Below, one piece after another: positions 38,185 through 50,236 of a stretch of 64,000 bases of DNA. Source of the stretch: Allolobophora icterica (lineage: Eukaryota > Annelida > Clitellata > Crassiclitellata > Lumbricidae); assembly GCA_963556255.1 (NCBI GenBank), contig OY744606.1, positions 69,143,935-69,207,934 of the forward strand, given 5' to 3'. The first letter of the stretch is position 1; each line of letters opens with the position of its first letter. The notes under the pieces were generated by a model, which was given only the letters and a program-made list of their open reading frames with translations, was not told the origin of the DNA and did not search any database. A program made the position numbers and the translations under genes.

Positions 38185-38424
38185 CTAAACCAAATATACA
38201 ATTTAAAATTAATATAATTTTATTAGGATTTAAATAGTTAAGCCATTGCAATACTATAGCATTCCAATTGGTCGGAGTGGGAGGCTGAATACACTCCGGG
38301 ACAAAAAAGACTCCGGCAGTGTTTTTATCCTGGTATATAATGACTGGAGAGTTAATTGATACTAGAACAAAAACACTCCACCCTGCGAATAAACACTTCA
38401 GAGTGTTTTCGTTTGAGATCGGAC

Positions 38425-39190
38425 CAAATGACTTGTAGAGTTGATTCTTCCTAGGACATATTGAATGGTGGAGTTTATTGCTTCCTAGACCAAAATTACT
38501 TGTAGAGTTGATTTTTCCTAGAACAAATTGAATGGGGGAGTTTCTTTTATTACGACCGGTGGAGTTGATTCTTCCTGGGACCAACTGACTTGTGGAGTTG
38601 ATTCTTCCTAGGACAAATTGAAAGGAGAGGTTTCATTTATAACGACTGGTGGAGTTGATTCTTCCTGGGACCAAATGACTTGTGGAGTTGATTCTTCCTA
38701 AGACTAAATGACTTGTGGAGTTGATTCTTCCTAAGACATATTGAATGGGAAGTTTATTGTTTTTACGCGTGGTGGAGTTGATTCTTCCTAGGACCAAATA
38801 ACTTGTGGAGTTGATTTTTCCTAGGACTATTCAATGGGGGAGTGGATTCTTCCCAGGATAAAATGACTTGTGAAGTTGATTCTTCTTAGGACAAATTGAA
38901 TGGAGGAGTTTCTTTTATTACGACTGGTGAAGTAGATTCTTCTTGGGACCAAATGACTTGTGGATTTGATTCTTCCTATGACTAAATGACTTGTGGAGTT
39001 GCTTCTTCCTAGGACAAATTGAATGGAGGCGTTTCTGTTATTACGACAATTCTTCCTGGGACCAAATGACTTCTGATGGGGATTCTTCCTAAGACCAAAT
39101 GACTTGTACAGTTGATTCTTCCTAGGACAAATTGAATGAAGGAATTTATTGTTTTTACGATTTGTGGAGTTGATTCCTCCCGGGACGATT
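38425..39190. repeat. Higher-order minisatellite built on GTGGAGTTGATTCTTCCTAG
   Basis: A unit of about 30-40 bp (GTGGAGTTGATTCTTCCTAG then GACCAAATGACTT or GACAAATTGAATGG) recurs about 20 times. It forms a larger unit of about 100 bp that includes TTTCTTTTATTACGACTGGT. The array lies in the intron 5' of the EGF exon and is absent from the part of copy B visible here. The minus ORF over it (38188-38584) is repeat-driven. Confidence 0.9.
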
Positions 39191-39590
39191 ACGACTTTCC
39201 TTCAAAGCTATGAAACTGTACGTTTCGCATAGTGACTCGCCTGAACCGTACCGTACTTCAAACAGACAGAGTCTCTAAGTTTTCAATTTATTGTATTACA
39301 AAGCAATTTAATTGCTTATGTTGAATCCTAGTACGGGCTATTACTGATTTAAGCTTAAATCATATGCCATTCTGGAATTCACACAGTAACATTCAATTTT
39401 TTCTTTAGAAAATCCATATCTTAGCAAACCAGAAAAGTCAGTCGTTTGATTCCCACTGGGCGCAATAGAAATTGTATTATGCAATACACTACAATTCAGT
39501 CTCTTGCAATAAATAATGGTATGAAGATTAAAGTCTCATTATTAGAAACTACTAGTGGTTTTTAGGAAAGGAATCTTTCTAATTTCCAAC

Positions 39591-39726
39591 CTTGGCAGTA
39601 GGCTAAGTTGATCACTTTCCTGTCGTGGAATGACAAACCGTTACTCTGTCCCATGTTCATCTGATACAGAGGTTGTAATGCAATCATTTTGTGCTTTCCT
39701 CTCCCAAAATCGAGCAAATCTCCACC
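39591..39726 (-). CDS. Astacin gene 2, protease domain C-terminal exon
   Basis: The minus-strand exon begins after acceptor TTTTCTAG (39734-39727). It encodes KMIALQPLYQMNMGQSNGLS, then FHDRKVINLAYCQ before a GT donor near 39590. This is the conserved end of the astacin domain (Y-x-x-x-M/I-G-Q-x-x-G-L-S-x-x-D-x-x-x-I-N-x-x-Y-x-C) carrying the last disulphide Cys. It follows the catalytic exon at 41303-41491 and precedes EGF. Confidence 0.8.
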
Positions 39727-41302
39727 CTAGAAAAATAAAATGGCGAATGTAAGCCTATAGGCTGTTTCTATTTCAAATTAGATACTCCAGCAAACCAATT
39801 ATTCACTGGCACGCGGTCAAGACTTGTACTTTGAAGGAAGTTGCATTTCACAGGACAAAAGTAATTAATCTCATTTACTATCTCATTTTACCATTACCAA
39901 TTACCACTTAATATGTAACAAACTATGTAATCAGATCATATTATAACTGCTCACGCTGTTTTGAGAGTGCATATTTGAAAGGGTTGAAGATGGTGTGAGC
40001 TATTGTAGGTGTAGTTGGTCCTAATGTAAGTTATAAGTAATCTTTATTAGCGCAAGACAACGCCCAGACTCTCCAACAACATTGCTAAGAACAGTGCTTC
40101 CATACTTTCTGATGCTGCGGACCAGTAATTGCTTTACTAGCCTTACCGCGGACCGGTGCTTTTCAACATACATGTATGCAAATATAGGGCATGTTATATT
40201 AAAATTCAGAAGAAGAGGATCAGTTCCTTAAGCTAGCCCTGGGGCGGCCATGGGTATGCAGTGTTAGAGACTTTATTTTTCTTAGTCTCGGCATATGGGT
40301 GGCCAGTCCTCTCCCTTGTCGTATCATCTTCCCACTGACAGTGTGCGGTGAATGAGTTGGCCAGGGGGCAGATGGAGCAGAAATCTCGACATAAATTTCT
40401 GCCCTTTCGGGGATTTGAACCTTCGCCCTCTATGTTGACTGTCCAAAACGCTAATCAGTAGACTATCGTGCGCTCCAACAATTAAGGCCTAACTATTTAG
40501 ATTTCTAACTATCGTCACTGCGAATAAAACTATATTTTTTAATGCTTAAAATTGTTTGTTATGTGTGTTATCTGTTGCGCCCTAGAGGCCATAATCTAAC
40601 CATAACCCATGCTGATAATTTGATTAGAAAAACCTTTATTATTTGGATGCTCTTTGATGTTTAATTATTAAAACCTTTCGCTTTCTTTTCATATCTTTAT
40701 CTCTCTCAATCTGTTTGATTTTAACAAACAATGCAGATTTCCTTTATAGTGTACCCTGGGCATCCATTTAGCTTCATTTTCAGATCCTTTCGTTTTCAAT
40801 ATCTCCGTAATTATGATGCTTTTGATGTTGTTTAATTAGTATTATATTTCTACTCTTATAACATTTTTACTTTCAGGTTCTTCCAAATTTTATCATCTTT
40901 TTATTATTCTAACTTTTGTATTTTGTATTATCTCGCTACTTGTTCACCAATGTGCGGTTCGCTTTTAGTTTTTCAAAGTGTTGGTTTAACTTAGCGGGTG
41001 AAAAACATACTTCTCGGTGTTTACAGCATACTATTCTATTTGAGTATGATCAAAAAATAATATTGTCATTCCGGTTGTCATTCCGCGGCCCGGTCACCAA
41101 TTACTCACGGGACGGTACCGGACTGCGGACCATGGTTTGAGTGTCACTGGCGTAGAAGACAATGAAGAAGGAGTACATTTTCAGTAGAAAGCTGGAAATT
41201 TTATGAATAGTATAAGAAGTATATCTTTATATAAAATCATATTTTAAGACTAATTATTTCAAAGAAACTCGTGGAACTAGGATTTTACATGTGGCTACTT
41301 AC
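39727..41302. other. Intron with tRNA-derived SINE
   Basis: Apart from the SINE at 40235-40480 nothing coding was recognised. The 40500-41140 part is A/T-rich and featureless. Confidence 0.5.
40235..40480 (-). mobile_element. tRNA-derived SINE, second family
   Basis: On the minus strand the head GGAGCGCACGATAGTCTACT (A-box region, with GATTAGCG) is followed by the B box GGTTCAAATCCC and a non-tRNA body containing CTGGCCACCCATATGCC. It is too long and mismatched to be a tRNA gene. Confidence 0.65.
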
Positions 41303-41491
41303 AGCAGCGTAATGCATAACTGATCCGTAATCGTATGTAAGTCCGAAGTCGTCGGGGTTTGCTTTAGCGTATTCCTCTAACTCATCCTCAGGTATGTCTG
41401 AAGAAATCTTAATGAAACTGTCTCTGTCGCTCCTCATTTGTTCATGCAACAGACCAAGCGTATGACCAATCTCGTGAACTGGAGTACCAAA
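41303..41491 (-). CDS. Astacin gene 2, catalytic zinc-site exon
   Basis: The exon codes for the heart of the protease: FGTPVHEIGHTLGLLHEQMR contains the zinc motif H-E-x-x-H-x-x-G-x-x-H with the catalytic Glu. RSDRDSFIKISSDI follows, then FGLTYDYGSVMHYAA with the Met-turn (S-V-M-H-Y). All catalytic residues are present. Splice sites on the minus strand are acceptor CTGTAG (41497-41492) and donor GTAAGT (41302-41297). The enzyme would be a secreted zinc endopeptidase, activated by removal of its propeptide. Confidence 0.95.
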
Positions 41492-41519
41492 CTACAGTAA
41501 GAGAACAAACATGGTCATC

Positions 41520-41760
41520 ATCAAGACTCTCTTCTTCTTCTTCTTCTTCTTCTTCTTCTCCTCCTCCTTCTTCTTCTTCTTCTTCGTCGTCGTCTTCTTC
41601 TTCTTCTTCTTCTTCTTCTTCTTCTTCTTCTTCTTCTTCTTCTTCTTCTTCTTCTACGAATTCTTCTTCTTCTTCTGCGAATTCTTCTTTATTTCGCATT
41701 CTTCTTCTTCCTCTTCTTCTATTTCACCTTCGTCATCATCATCGTCTTTTCTTCGTCTTT
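41520..41760. repeat. (CTT)n microsatellite with related (TTC/GTC) triplets
   Basis: A long TTC/CTT array in the intron just upstream of the catalytic exon. The poly-Phe and poly-Glu ORFs on the two strands are artefacts. Confidence 0.95.
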
Positions 41761-41933
41761 TTCTTCTTTGCCATCTTCGTATTTTCGTGACGGCACTGGT
41801 AATCAAGTTTATTATCCTCAGCCACTTGTTTGAAGTGCAATCAATTTTGTTTATATAAATCATGCGATTCGTTTTGATTCTGGTTTTTTTGGCCAAATGT
41901 TTTATTATTAGGCCTACTTGTGCAAAGCTATAT

Positions 41934-42560
41934 CAGTGCTGGGGAGTATTTGAAATACAAAGTATTTGAAATAGTATTTGAAATACATTTAAGTATTTAT
42001 GTATTTGTATTTCAAATACATTTAATGTGATGTATTTTGTATTTGTATTTGAAATACCTTTCAGAGTATTTTGTTTTTTTATATATCAAATACTTCGTTA
42101 GAAATACTATTTATTACCTATAGAACAAACTCTCATAATTTCACGCAACATAAATTTTCTCGGTAATAATAATTCAGTGGTCTTCTAACTTACGATCTTT
42201 GGTGAACTTTGTATAGTTACCAGTGTTGATCACTATATCTTGGCTGCTGTAACCCATCCATTCTGATACAACTTTTGAGAAACTGTGGATGTTACAGCAG
42301 AACAAAGACTTTTTCCTTTGAAAACTTTGCGAACCTGACATTGTGTTTTTGCAGCATGATGACTATTAATGGAGCAAGTATCCTTCTATAGTATAAAATG
42401 TATTTTGTATTTCAAATACAAAATACAACAATGTATTTGTATTTTGTATTTGAAATACATTTTGAAAAATGTATTTTGTATTTGTATTTCAAGTACTTTT
42501 GAAAAATGTAATTGTATTTCGTATTTCAAATACATTTACAGAGTATTTTACCCAGCACTG
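41934..42560. mobile_element. hAT-type non-autonomous element, 627 bp
   Basis: Terminal repeats start CAGTGCTGGG on both ends. The 8-bp flanks AGCTATAT (41926-41933) and AGCTATAG (42561-42568) match at 7 of 8, as expected of hAT insertions. The body is built on the palindromic GTATTTGAAATAC/GTATTTCAAATAC motif repeated many times at both ends, with a short unique core at 42130-42390. No transposase is encoded. Confidence 0.88.
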
Positions 42561-42774
42561 AGCTATAGGTCTAATGCTAAATTTGCTTACTTTCAAGAGA
42601 CAGTCCACTGGCAAATTCAGTTGCTGAGTTATATTACGTGTCTTTCCAACGTGAGCATAACACCTATGACATAAAAACCAAGACTAACCGTTGAAATTAC
42701 TGAAACGAGTTGCAGGATGTTTTTTGTAACTCGCAAAAGGGATTAGGTCAAGTGACTGTAATTGTAATTGTAAT

Positions 42775-42890
42775 CGAGAATTTATATAATTAGAGGCGCT
42801 CCCGACCCGGGTCAGTGTCTTCACTGACAAAGAGAAATGTTTTCAGGCGCTTGAGAAACTGAACAAGAAAGAGAGAGAGAGGAGTACAAG
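42775..42890 (-). mobile_element. LINE 3'-end remnant
   Basis: GAGAATTTATATAATTAGAG followed by GCGCTCCCGACCC and TTTTCAGGCGCTTGAGAAAC matches the 3' end of the CR1/L2-type LINE at 17230-17310. Confidence 0.6.
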
Positions 42891-42899
42891 TGATGAATC

Positions 42900-44199
42900 C
42901 AGTGCGATTCTCGTTAACGATAACGGTAACGAAAATATTCGTCAAAGAAAATAAAATGATTCCGTTAACGATAACTATAACTGTAACTAAAAAATATCGT
43001 TAACTATAACTATAACTATAACGAAAATCGCACTAACGAAAAATTCATCGTTTTAAAAAAATACAATATCGACAAACATTGGAACGTGAAAATGTGCTAC
43101 AACAGACTATGTTAGTCCCGAAAGTTTGGATTTGTGAATTAACCCACTAGCAGAGGCTCATTTTATTAAATTTAATTATTGTGTAACCGTTTCTATAGCG
43201 ATTAAGACCCAAGTTGACTAGCGCTAAATCGCAAAATTCGTAGTCATATTAATCTTGTAGTCAAAATGTCTCCAAAATCTTGAGCGGACGCAGGCGTGGG
43301 ATTGCTGTCTGGAGTCATATCAAGTACGAATAGAGGTATTCAAGGATAATTAACGTCAACAAATAATTTAATCAAAAAGCAACCGTAGATTCGAAAAGCT
43401 CTATGAGTCATATGTTTCTTGTTTGTTTGTGATTTAATGAAACGTGATATTTTCTTCGTTTTAATTATCCTGTTCATTGTTCCCAGAGAAAATGCGTTGC
43501 ATAATATCTTTGCGAATATCCTCGGTTCTTTTTTAAACTCTATGTCCTAATATTTCGAGTTTCTTTTCGATGGAAAGACAATTTTTTCTTTCGATTGTTA
43601 ATATAAAAGGGTGAGAAAATTATTTTAATTTTAAATTTCTATGCTAAAATAAGTATTATAACAAAATAATCATGTCCATGTTCAAATGGGAAAAGTTCAT
43701 AATAAGAATCAAATTGAACACATATTTAAAAGGAAACGTAATTGTATTTTTTAATGTAAAAAATCCATTAAATATCTGTGACAGGAAGTGATTCTACATG
43801 TACTGTAGCCATTATGTGTCAAATAAAAATTTGAATAACCAAAAATTAATTTTTTTCGGTAATTTCAGTTTGTTTGCATTTCAGTTACAGTCATAGAAAT
43901 TTTTGGGGAATAATATTTTTTACATTATTTTCAAGGGTTCTTAGAATGTTTGACAGTTGTTGAAAAGGGCAGGGGTCAAAACTGCCTAAAATTTGTTCAC
44001 ATACGTAATTAATCGATGACCCCATAGGGACCAGGCGGAATGCCATTGGGAGCCAGTTGTAACTAAGTACTAGCTAAAATAAAAATTCAACAACTACAAC
44101 TATAACTAAAAAATAATACTAACTATAACTGTAGCTATAACTAAAATGAAAAATCATTAACTATAACTGAAACGGTCACTAAAAAGGAGAATCACACTG
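42900..44199. mobile_element. hAT-type non-autonomous element, 1300 bp
   Basis: Ends are CAGTGCGATTCTC and its near complement GAGAATCACACTG. The 8-bp target duplication GATGAATC (42892-42899 and 44200-44207) is perfect. Both ends carry clusters of TAACTATAAC/GTTATAGTTA motifs (42910-43040 and 44090-44170) that look like subterminal transposase binding sites. No coding capacity was seen. Confidence 0.92.
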
Positions 44200-44489
44200 G
44201 ATGAATCTAACTAATACATTACAAGCAACTGTGACTTTGTATTAAAAGTAGGGAAGTTGTCGTTTGTTTGTCAGAGACTACTTATGAATAGCGATGCTCC
44301 TCCCACGTGTCCCGCACCTAGCCATTCGTCCATTGTTTAGCAGGCTGCACAAGGTTGAAGAACTTAAAATGACCGCCTCCCGTACGCTCCACGGGAATTA
44401 TAAACATTCTTACTATATAACGATTGCATGATAAATTTTGTTACTTGATTGTATCACAAAGAGGTAAAATTAAAAGCGAAATAACCTAC

Positions 44490-44622
44490 CCATCTTCCTT
44501 ACTCGTAATGAGTACGTGATTGTCATCGAACGGAGCATTCGTTTGCAGTTCTCTGAATCTAATACATGTGTTGTCCATCCAGTGTTGGAATGCCCTGCGA
44601 ACAATTGCCTTATGAAGGTTGC
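44490..44622 (-). CDS. Astacin gene 2, mature protease N-terminal exon
   Basis: The minus-strand exon lies between acceptor TTTTTTTCAG (44632-44623) and donor GTAGGT (44489-44484). It encodes KAIVRRAFQHWMDNTCIRFR, then ELQTNAPFDDNHVLITSKED. A-I-x-x-A-x-x-x-W-x-x-x-T-C-I-R-F is the first helix and first disulphide Cys of astacins. The exon expected between this and 41303-41491 (the C-W-S-x-x-G segment) was not found. Confidence 0.88.
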
Positions 44623-46685
44623 CTGAAAAAAACATACACAACTAATTTTAACGAAGACCAACAGTAAACCGAAGCATCAACTGTTACACGAACAAACGCA
44701 AACGCATTGGCTTTATAGCGTTTCAAATAGTCTACGAGAGCGAACACTGGGTCGGTCTGAGAGTTAATGTATCTGATCTTCATGCTTACCATACTAGAAT
44801 CCATGGGAACTTAAGTGTAAGTGCTGCCCGTACCAGTCTGGGAATTGTAGAAAAAAGACTGGGGGAGGGGTTGAGCATTATATCTGTGTTTTGCAAACTG
44901 ATGTCAAGGAAATTTGAAAGCAGCTGATTTCAACGCTGGCAGTTTTATAGGTCACACTCGATTCAAACTCAGTTCCTTTGTGGAGAAAATTCAAAAATGC
45001 ACCATGGAAATTTCTTCCCTTTGTCAGAGACTCGGAGTCAAGTGATATTAACTCACACTAGCACAGCTGAGGGGTTGGAAACGATCCCCTGGGTGTGCAA
45101 TGAAGACTTAACTGTGGGGTTCTAAGAAAGACTATGGGGTTGAACCCCCAACCCCCACAATTCCCACCTGGCCCGGACCAATACCCGAGTGTTTGCCATT
45201 GAATGTGTTGGTCCGTCATGTGCTGGCCCGTATCTTTGGAATAACTTACCTAATTGATAGGCCTATTCATAATCTGCCTAATTTTGTTTTTGCTTCAAAA
45301 GTAAATTCGTGCCTACTCCTTCTTCAACGAATAAAATTTACTTAAATAGTCTTTTTTATATGATTCTTGCATTTGTAAGTTAAGGCTTTTCTTTCTTTTG
45401 TGATAGCTTTGTCTGTCTCTTGGGAAAAAACAGGAGGCCAACGCTCTTTCTTTCTTATGCCTGTTCTGTCTGGCTTAATTTAGAGAAGATCTCTTAAAGC
45501 ATTTGATTCAGCTCTGTCAAACCAATTGTCATCTAGGGTCTTACACTTACCCATGGTACATGGGCGACCCCAATTAAGCGGGACCTTGGCCCATTTTGGG
45601 TCTTCTGTTGTATCACTTCGCATCTGCATATTGTGCTACAGCCTGATTTGTTGTTTTTGGAACAATGAAATTGAATTGAAATTTGATTTGAAATTGAACT
45701 GGATTACTACTGTCTACCATGTCCTCTGCATCACATGAGTGAGCACTGAGCCACATAAACTTTCTATAATCTATGAGTATTTCTGTTGTCTTCCTGCAGA
45801 TGCTGGAGGTCTTGCCATTCTTCAGAGCCCGGACAACATCAGCACCACTCTGCCTCCGAAGGTATTCCCGGGCTAATTTCCGAGTCGTCAGTCTCTCGAC
45901 CTTGAATTCGTCCCTATGCTCATGATGGAGCCTGGTGGGTGGTTGAGCAATAATTCGTTATGCTCTCTCCACCTTGCCAGTTTTGACTCTTACGTGGATA
46001 GGTATGTCCCACCCAAAATTGAACTTTTGATCCTTTGGCTGATCCCACGAAGCAGCCTGAAGAAAGCGTCCAGACTTTCTTCTGGCAGCTAAACCTTTTC
46101 GTCGGCTCGATGATGCATGTCTGTTCCAACATATTTCTTGCGGTCTTTCTTGAAAGAGTAGCAACAGCCGCTCAGTGATCTGGGTAACACTCCAGTTTGC
46201 GCGACACTCTACAGTTAGTAAGTGTCCTTTGGTTATGGATTATAATGACAAAATGTTGCTCCACATAGAGGTACCCAAAAACTCACCGGATTTGCACGAA
46301 TCTTAGGATCCAGCCTGAGCAGTGTTGGGGAAGCAGCGGCACCTATTTTCCCCCGTGGCGACGCTAATGGTGCAGTCACCACCACTTTTGGCCCTGTGCT
46401 GGAATATTTTTTGCGACAGGACAGCTTTATTTTGGTTTGGGTTGGGGAAAGGAAGGTGAGAGGGAAGAGGATGGGAGGAAAGAGGAGATTGGCTACCAAT
46501 ACCACTTTGCGGAACAAAGTTTCGCCGATGGTAGGTACCCATCAAATCATTGACCGCGCTCAGCATTGCTTAGCGTATCCACCATCGCCTTAACATTATC
46601 ATGTGATCCATAAAGGTAACGTGCAATTTCATGCATTCAGCAGCAAAAAAATTTTACGAATAGCTTTAGAAGCGTTTACATTTAC
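44623..46685. other. Intron with an unresolved coding-like stretch
   Basis: On the minus strand, 46150-45800 reads in an open frame with KLAREYLRRQSGADVVRALK and neighbouring basic segments. It may be part of a transposase or processed gene but was not recognised. At 46233-46566 two minus-strand frames are open without family resemblance. The rest is intron. Confidence 0.3.
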
Positions 46686-46887
46686 CCTGTGTTCCGTCGA
46701 ACTTGTAATGGATTGGCATTGACCATTTGACTATTGTTTCTCCTAGCGACCTCTTTTCACGATTCAAAGCGGACTTATCCTTCGAATGCTTGGCCTCGGC
46801 TATCAGCATATCGAGCTGGTTTTCCGTCAGCAACATGCATTTGCCCATGTTTTGATCTTTGGAACCGGATTTCTTCACTTTTACACC
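46686..46887 (-). CDS. Astacin gene 2, propeptide and furin-site exon
   Basis: The exon follows acceptor CTGACAG and ends at GTAAAT (46685-46680). It encodes KCMLLTENQLDMLIAEAKHS, then NREKRSLGETIVKWSMPIHY and KFDGTQG. The R-x-K-R-S step is a likely furin site separating the propeptide from the mature protease, whose start W-x-x-P-I-x-Y-x-F-D-G is typical of astacins. The aspartate-switch residue of the propeptide is not obvious. Confidence 0.85.
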
Positions 46888-47062
46888 CTGTCAGACATTA
46901 ACATTGACTCACAGAGTTACATAATCGTAAACTAGAAAATTTCTAATTAACATGACTGTAAGTTGTATACATTCTAAGGTGGTAACTGTGTGAGGACCTT
47001 GAGCAAGTCCTTCCCTCACAATTGAACAGCGTCGTCGATTGATGTTTGGCTTAATAAATACA

Positions 47063-47275
47063 TGGGGAGGGGGCCTAGAGTAATGGTAACACTCATGGCC
47101 AGGAGAGCAGCAGGAGAGCAGCAATACGCGGTTCGATTCCCGCAATCCTTCTCAGGTGGGCGCCTGGCATGGCTGCCATAACGTGTGTTTAGTTAAGATA
47201 CTGATAATTGTACTGTCATGTCTCAATGTAATCTTACTGCGTTTGTCGGTTTGAAAATAAAGAAAAGATTATTAT
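47063..47275 (+). mobile_element. tRNA-derived SINE, third family, copy 1
   Basis: The head GGGGGCCTAGAGTAATGGTA (A box) and B box GGTTCGATTCCCGC are followed by a body with GGCATGGCTGCCATAACG and ACTGTCATGTCTCAATGTAA, ending in AAAGATTATT and a long (ATT)n tail. Copies 2 and 3 lie at 52331-52505 and 61459-61640. Confidence 0.85.
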
Positions 47276-47289
47276 TATTATTATTATTA

Positions 47290-47336
<47 letters not shown>

Positions 47337-47346
47337 ACTATTATTA

Positions 47347-47434
<88 letters not shown>
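47268..47434. repeat. (ATT)n microsatellite, SINE tail
   Basis: An ATT/TTA triplet array continuous with the SINE 3' end. Confidence 0.95.
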
Positions 47435-47437
<3 letters not shown>

Positions 47438-47984
47438 CTTGTTGGAATCGGTGGCAAGTTGTTAGAAAGCCGTGATTCTAGACCGCATCTTTAGTGCGCC
47501 AAATGGAGTTTGCACTTAATTATCGGCGTTCGTGCCCCACAAGAAAAAGTTTTGTGGTTACCCAACAGCTGGGTATTTCGTTCATATCCGAGGTCTTAAA
47601 GCATTAAAAGTCGTTAAGATATCAGATATAATACAATAAAAGGAAAACACGTTCTTTCTGTGTCTGTATCTCAAACAGATCTGCCACTGGGCGCTTCAGA
47701 AGTCCCTTGATAGGACGCCACAAAGGGTGGGCCTATTCGGTAGTGCGCTGAATCTGTAATCCAACAATTGCTATTTGCGCATGATAATCGCGGACTCCGC
47801 GTGACAGCTGTGAACAATAGTATTTACTTCGCTTCAGATGTTGACTTTACTGGTCGACAATGCAGTGCAAACTAATGTAACTTGGTGCACTAAAGAAGCA
47901 GTATTGAATGACAGCTTTCTGACAACTGATGCGACCAGGCAATACAACAAAATAAAATTGAACTTGAATGATATTGATACTCAC

Positions 47985-48167
47985 TGTACGGCCTGCTTGT
48001 TTAAGAAGTATCTTCTGGAGCTCGCTGTACTTGATTCTCGTTGCCTCACAGATATCTTCTGGCATTCCATGACATCTTAACCATTCCTCTCTTGTTCCCT
48101 CCTCTGGTTGCCAGAGTCGACTGTTTGTAGTGTTGGCATGAGATGATTCATGTCGAAAACTTCTTGC
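47985..48167 (-). CDS. Astacin gene 2, N-terminal (propeptide) exon
   Basis: The minus-strand exon runs from acceptor CTATAG (about 48173-48168) to a GTGAGT donor (47984-47979). It encodes LWQPEEGTREEWLRCHGMPE, then DICEATRIKYSELQKILLKQ. The same exon type starts paralog 1 at 530-724. It lies upstream of the pro/mature exon at 46686-46887 on the same strand. The signal-peptide exon, presumably further upstream, was not identified. Confidence 0.65.
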
Positions 48168-50230
48168 CTATAGATATCACACATTTTATTTCAGTTTATT
48201 TAATTTAGTGCAAATTAAGTTATCTTGTCTCGGCTATTAATAATGCAGCGACTGCTGAATGGTATTCTAGGTATATAGGAGATCAGGGACATAATTCTAT
48301 GGAGATGATCTTGTCGTAAATTTTGAACTATTACTTCAGTAAACCAACAAAAAGAGTTTCTGTGAGATTATTAAAACGTTGCGAAGAAATGCTATAGTAT
48401 ATACAGAGTACTACATACATACTTGACCAAAGCACATGAATGTCGCCACGGCTAACAAGCTGTTCTGCGCAATGAAGAGGATCATGTCACAAAAGTTGTT
48501 TCAACATCAAGTAATCTTCACGTTAATGCGCCGCTTCTCCTCTCTTCAAAGCCTACAATCGGCTGATATCGCAAGAAGAGTGAACTTTAGTACTACCACA
48601 TTGAACGCCAGCTCACACTTCGGCCTGAATTGTGTCTTTTATAGCACCTTCTGAGTGGGGGTTCTCAGAGTGACTTTGAGTTGAATCAGAATTCCGTCAG
48701 AGATCAAAAGCACCTCATAGCATGAGAGATGTCGTATGCAAGTCTAGTGTTTCTTACTTTGGCAGGCTAACATAAAATCCGGGATCTCGCGAATTTAAAG
48801 AAGTAATAACGGAAACTTGTGCTTCAGCGCAGCGGTCCAAAATACAAAATAAATAGGAATAAATCTTTACATTTCTACTTTCCTACATTTTGACAGTTGA
48901 CATTTATATTGCTCCTTGCATATAGAAGACGATGCACCTTTAGCTAAGCCAGGCGAGACAGTAATTTTTTTCGGAGAATCTTAAGGAAAGAGGAATGAAC
49001 CACCTGAGGTAATATGTAGGCCTAGTACCATTTGAGATTGATTCTGACAGTGAATAGACAGATATTCGTTGTTCACTACGGTCTTAACTGGGCAAATTTC
49101 TATTAACATTACTCACATTTTAATTATAGGTACCCAGGAAGTCCTATTAATTCTAACGCTTAAACCAAGATAGGTGCAGTGCATGGTATTTATGTAGGCC
49201 ATATATCTGGCTATTCGTAAAGCGCTTTTAAGAACAGCTGACTGAAAAATTTAAGTACAATTTCCTGTAGTAATCTATTATTTACTCAAATCCATAATAA
49301 TATTCAGCGCTTTTATGAGATGCTTTAAAATGCGCTATACAATTGTCGTGATACACACAAACAATATTAGCTTATAACTCACAGATAGACACCCAAAATA
49401 ACCAACCGACAACTATAACGGTCGGTCTTAGACATCAGCGGACGCCAAAAACTCTGGCTAATGAACTTTGTCCTACAAGTGTGGTAATAACTTTTAATGA
49501 GATAGTTTTTCTTATTTTTTGCTGGGTTTAAGTATTTAATAGTATAATTTTAGGGAAGAACTGAGAGCATAATTACAGTGTTCTAATTCGTGCCAGGTTT
49601 TAAACTTCGTGAGGTCCTGAGCTATATATAAAGCTTGGAGGCCCTTTGTTAAAAAATTACACCCGAAAGTCACACAACACTTGAAAACATATATGCCTTT
49701 TAATTTTGTAGCAGTAAGGCATTTAAAGTGAAAAAATTAAATTAATTTCAAATAAATGCATTTACTGAGCCGAGATAGAATTTGCTACACAAGCCGTTTA
49801 AAAAGGTTCCACTTCATATATATATTTGTGTGTTGGCAGTGCACATAACATACAATTTTGAAAAGCCCCCAAAAATTCTGAATTGTTTTGAGGCCCATGT
49901 GGATTGTGATGCCTTAAGCTGTAGCTTTTTTAGTTTTTGCCTAAATCCTGCACTGGTTCTAACAGAGCGTTCCGATAATTGGTTGATATGAGTTTAAAAG
50001 AATGAATATCAATGTAAAAACTGCAGCAATTTTTGTGTTAGAAAACTGTTCCCGATGATTGTTTGATGCTAAGTTTTAAGAGAATAAGTAAGTAAGTAAG
50101 TGTATTCTTTATTAACCAATTGCTAATCGTACTGTGGTGTACAGGCATCTAATAAATGCAGGTAAAAGTATGTAACATCGTAATATAATGACGGAGGTGT
50201 AGCCTAGTAGGTAGGTTTGGTTGGAGGAAA
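48168..50230. other. Upstream region of gene 2 and intergenic sequence
   Basis: No exon, promoter or repeat could be supported beyond the partial match to 725-1260. It is A/T-rich intergenic sequence between gene 2 and gene 3. Confidence 0.4.
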
Positions 50231-50236
50231 CGGTGG

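Noticed and set aside
41442..41699. Poly-Glu and poly-Phe ORFs
   Set aside because: Translation of a CTT/GAA microsatellite.
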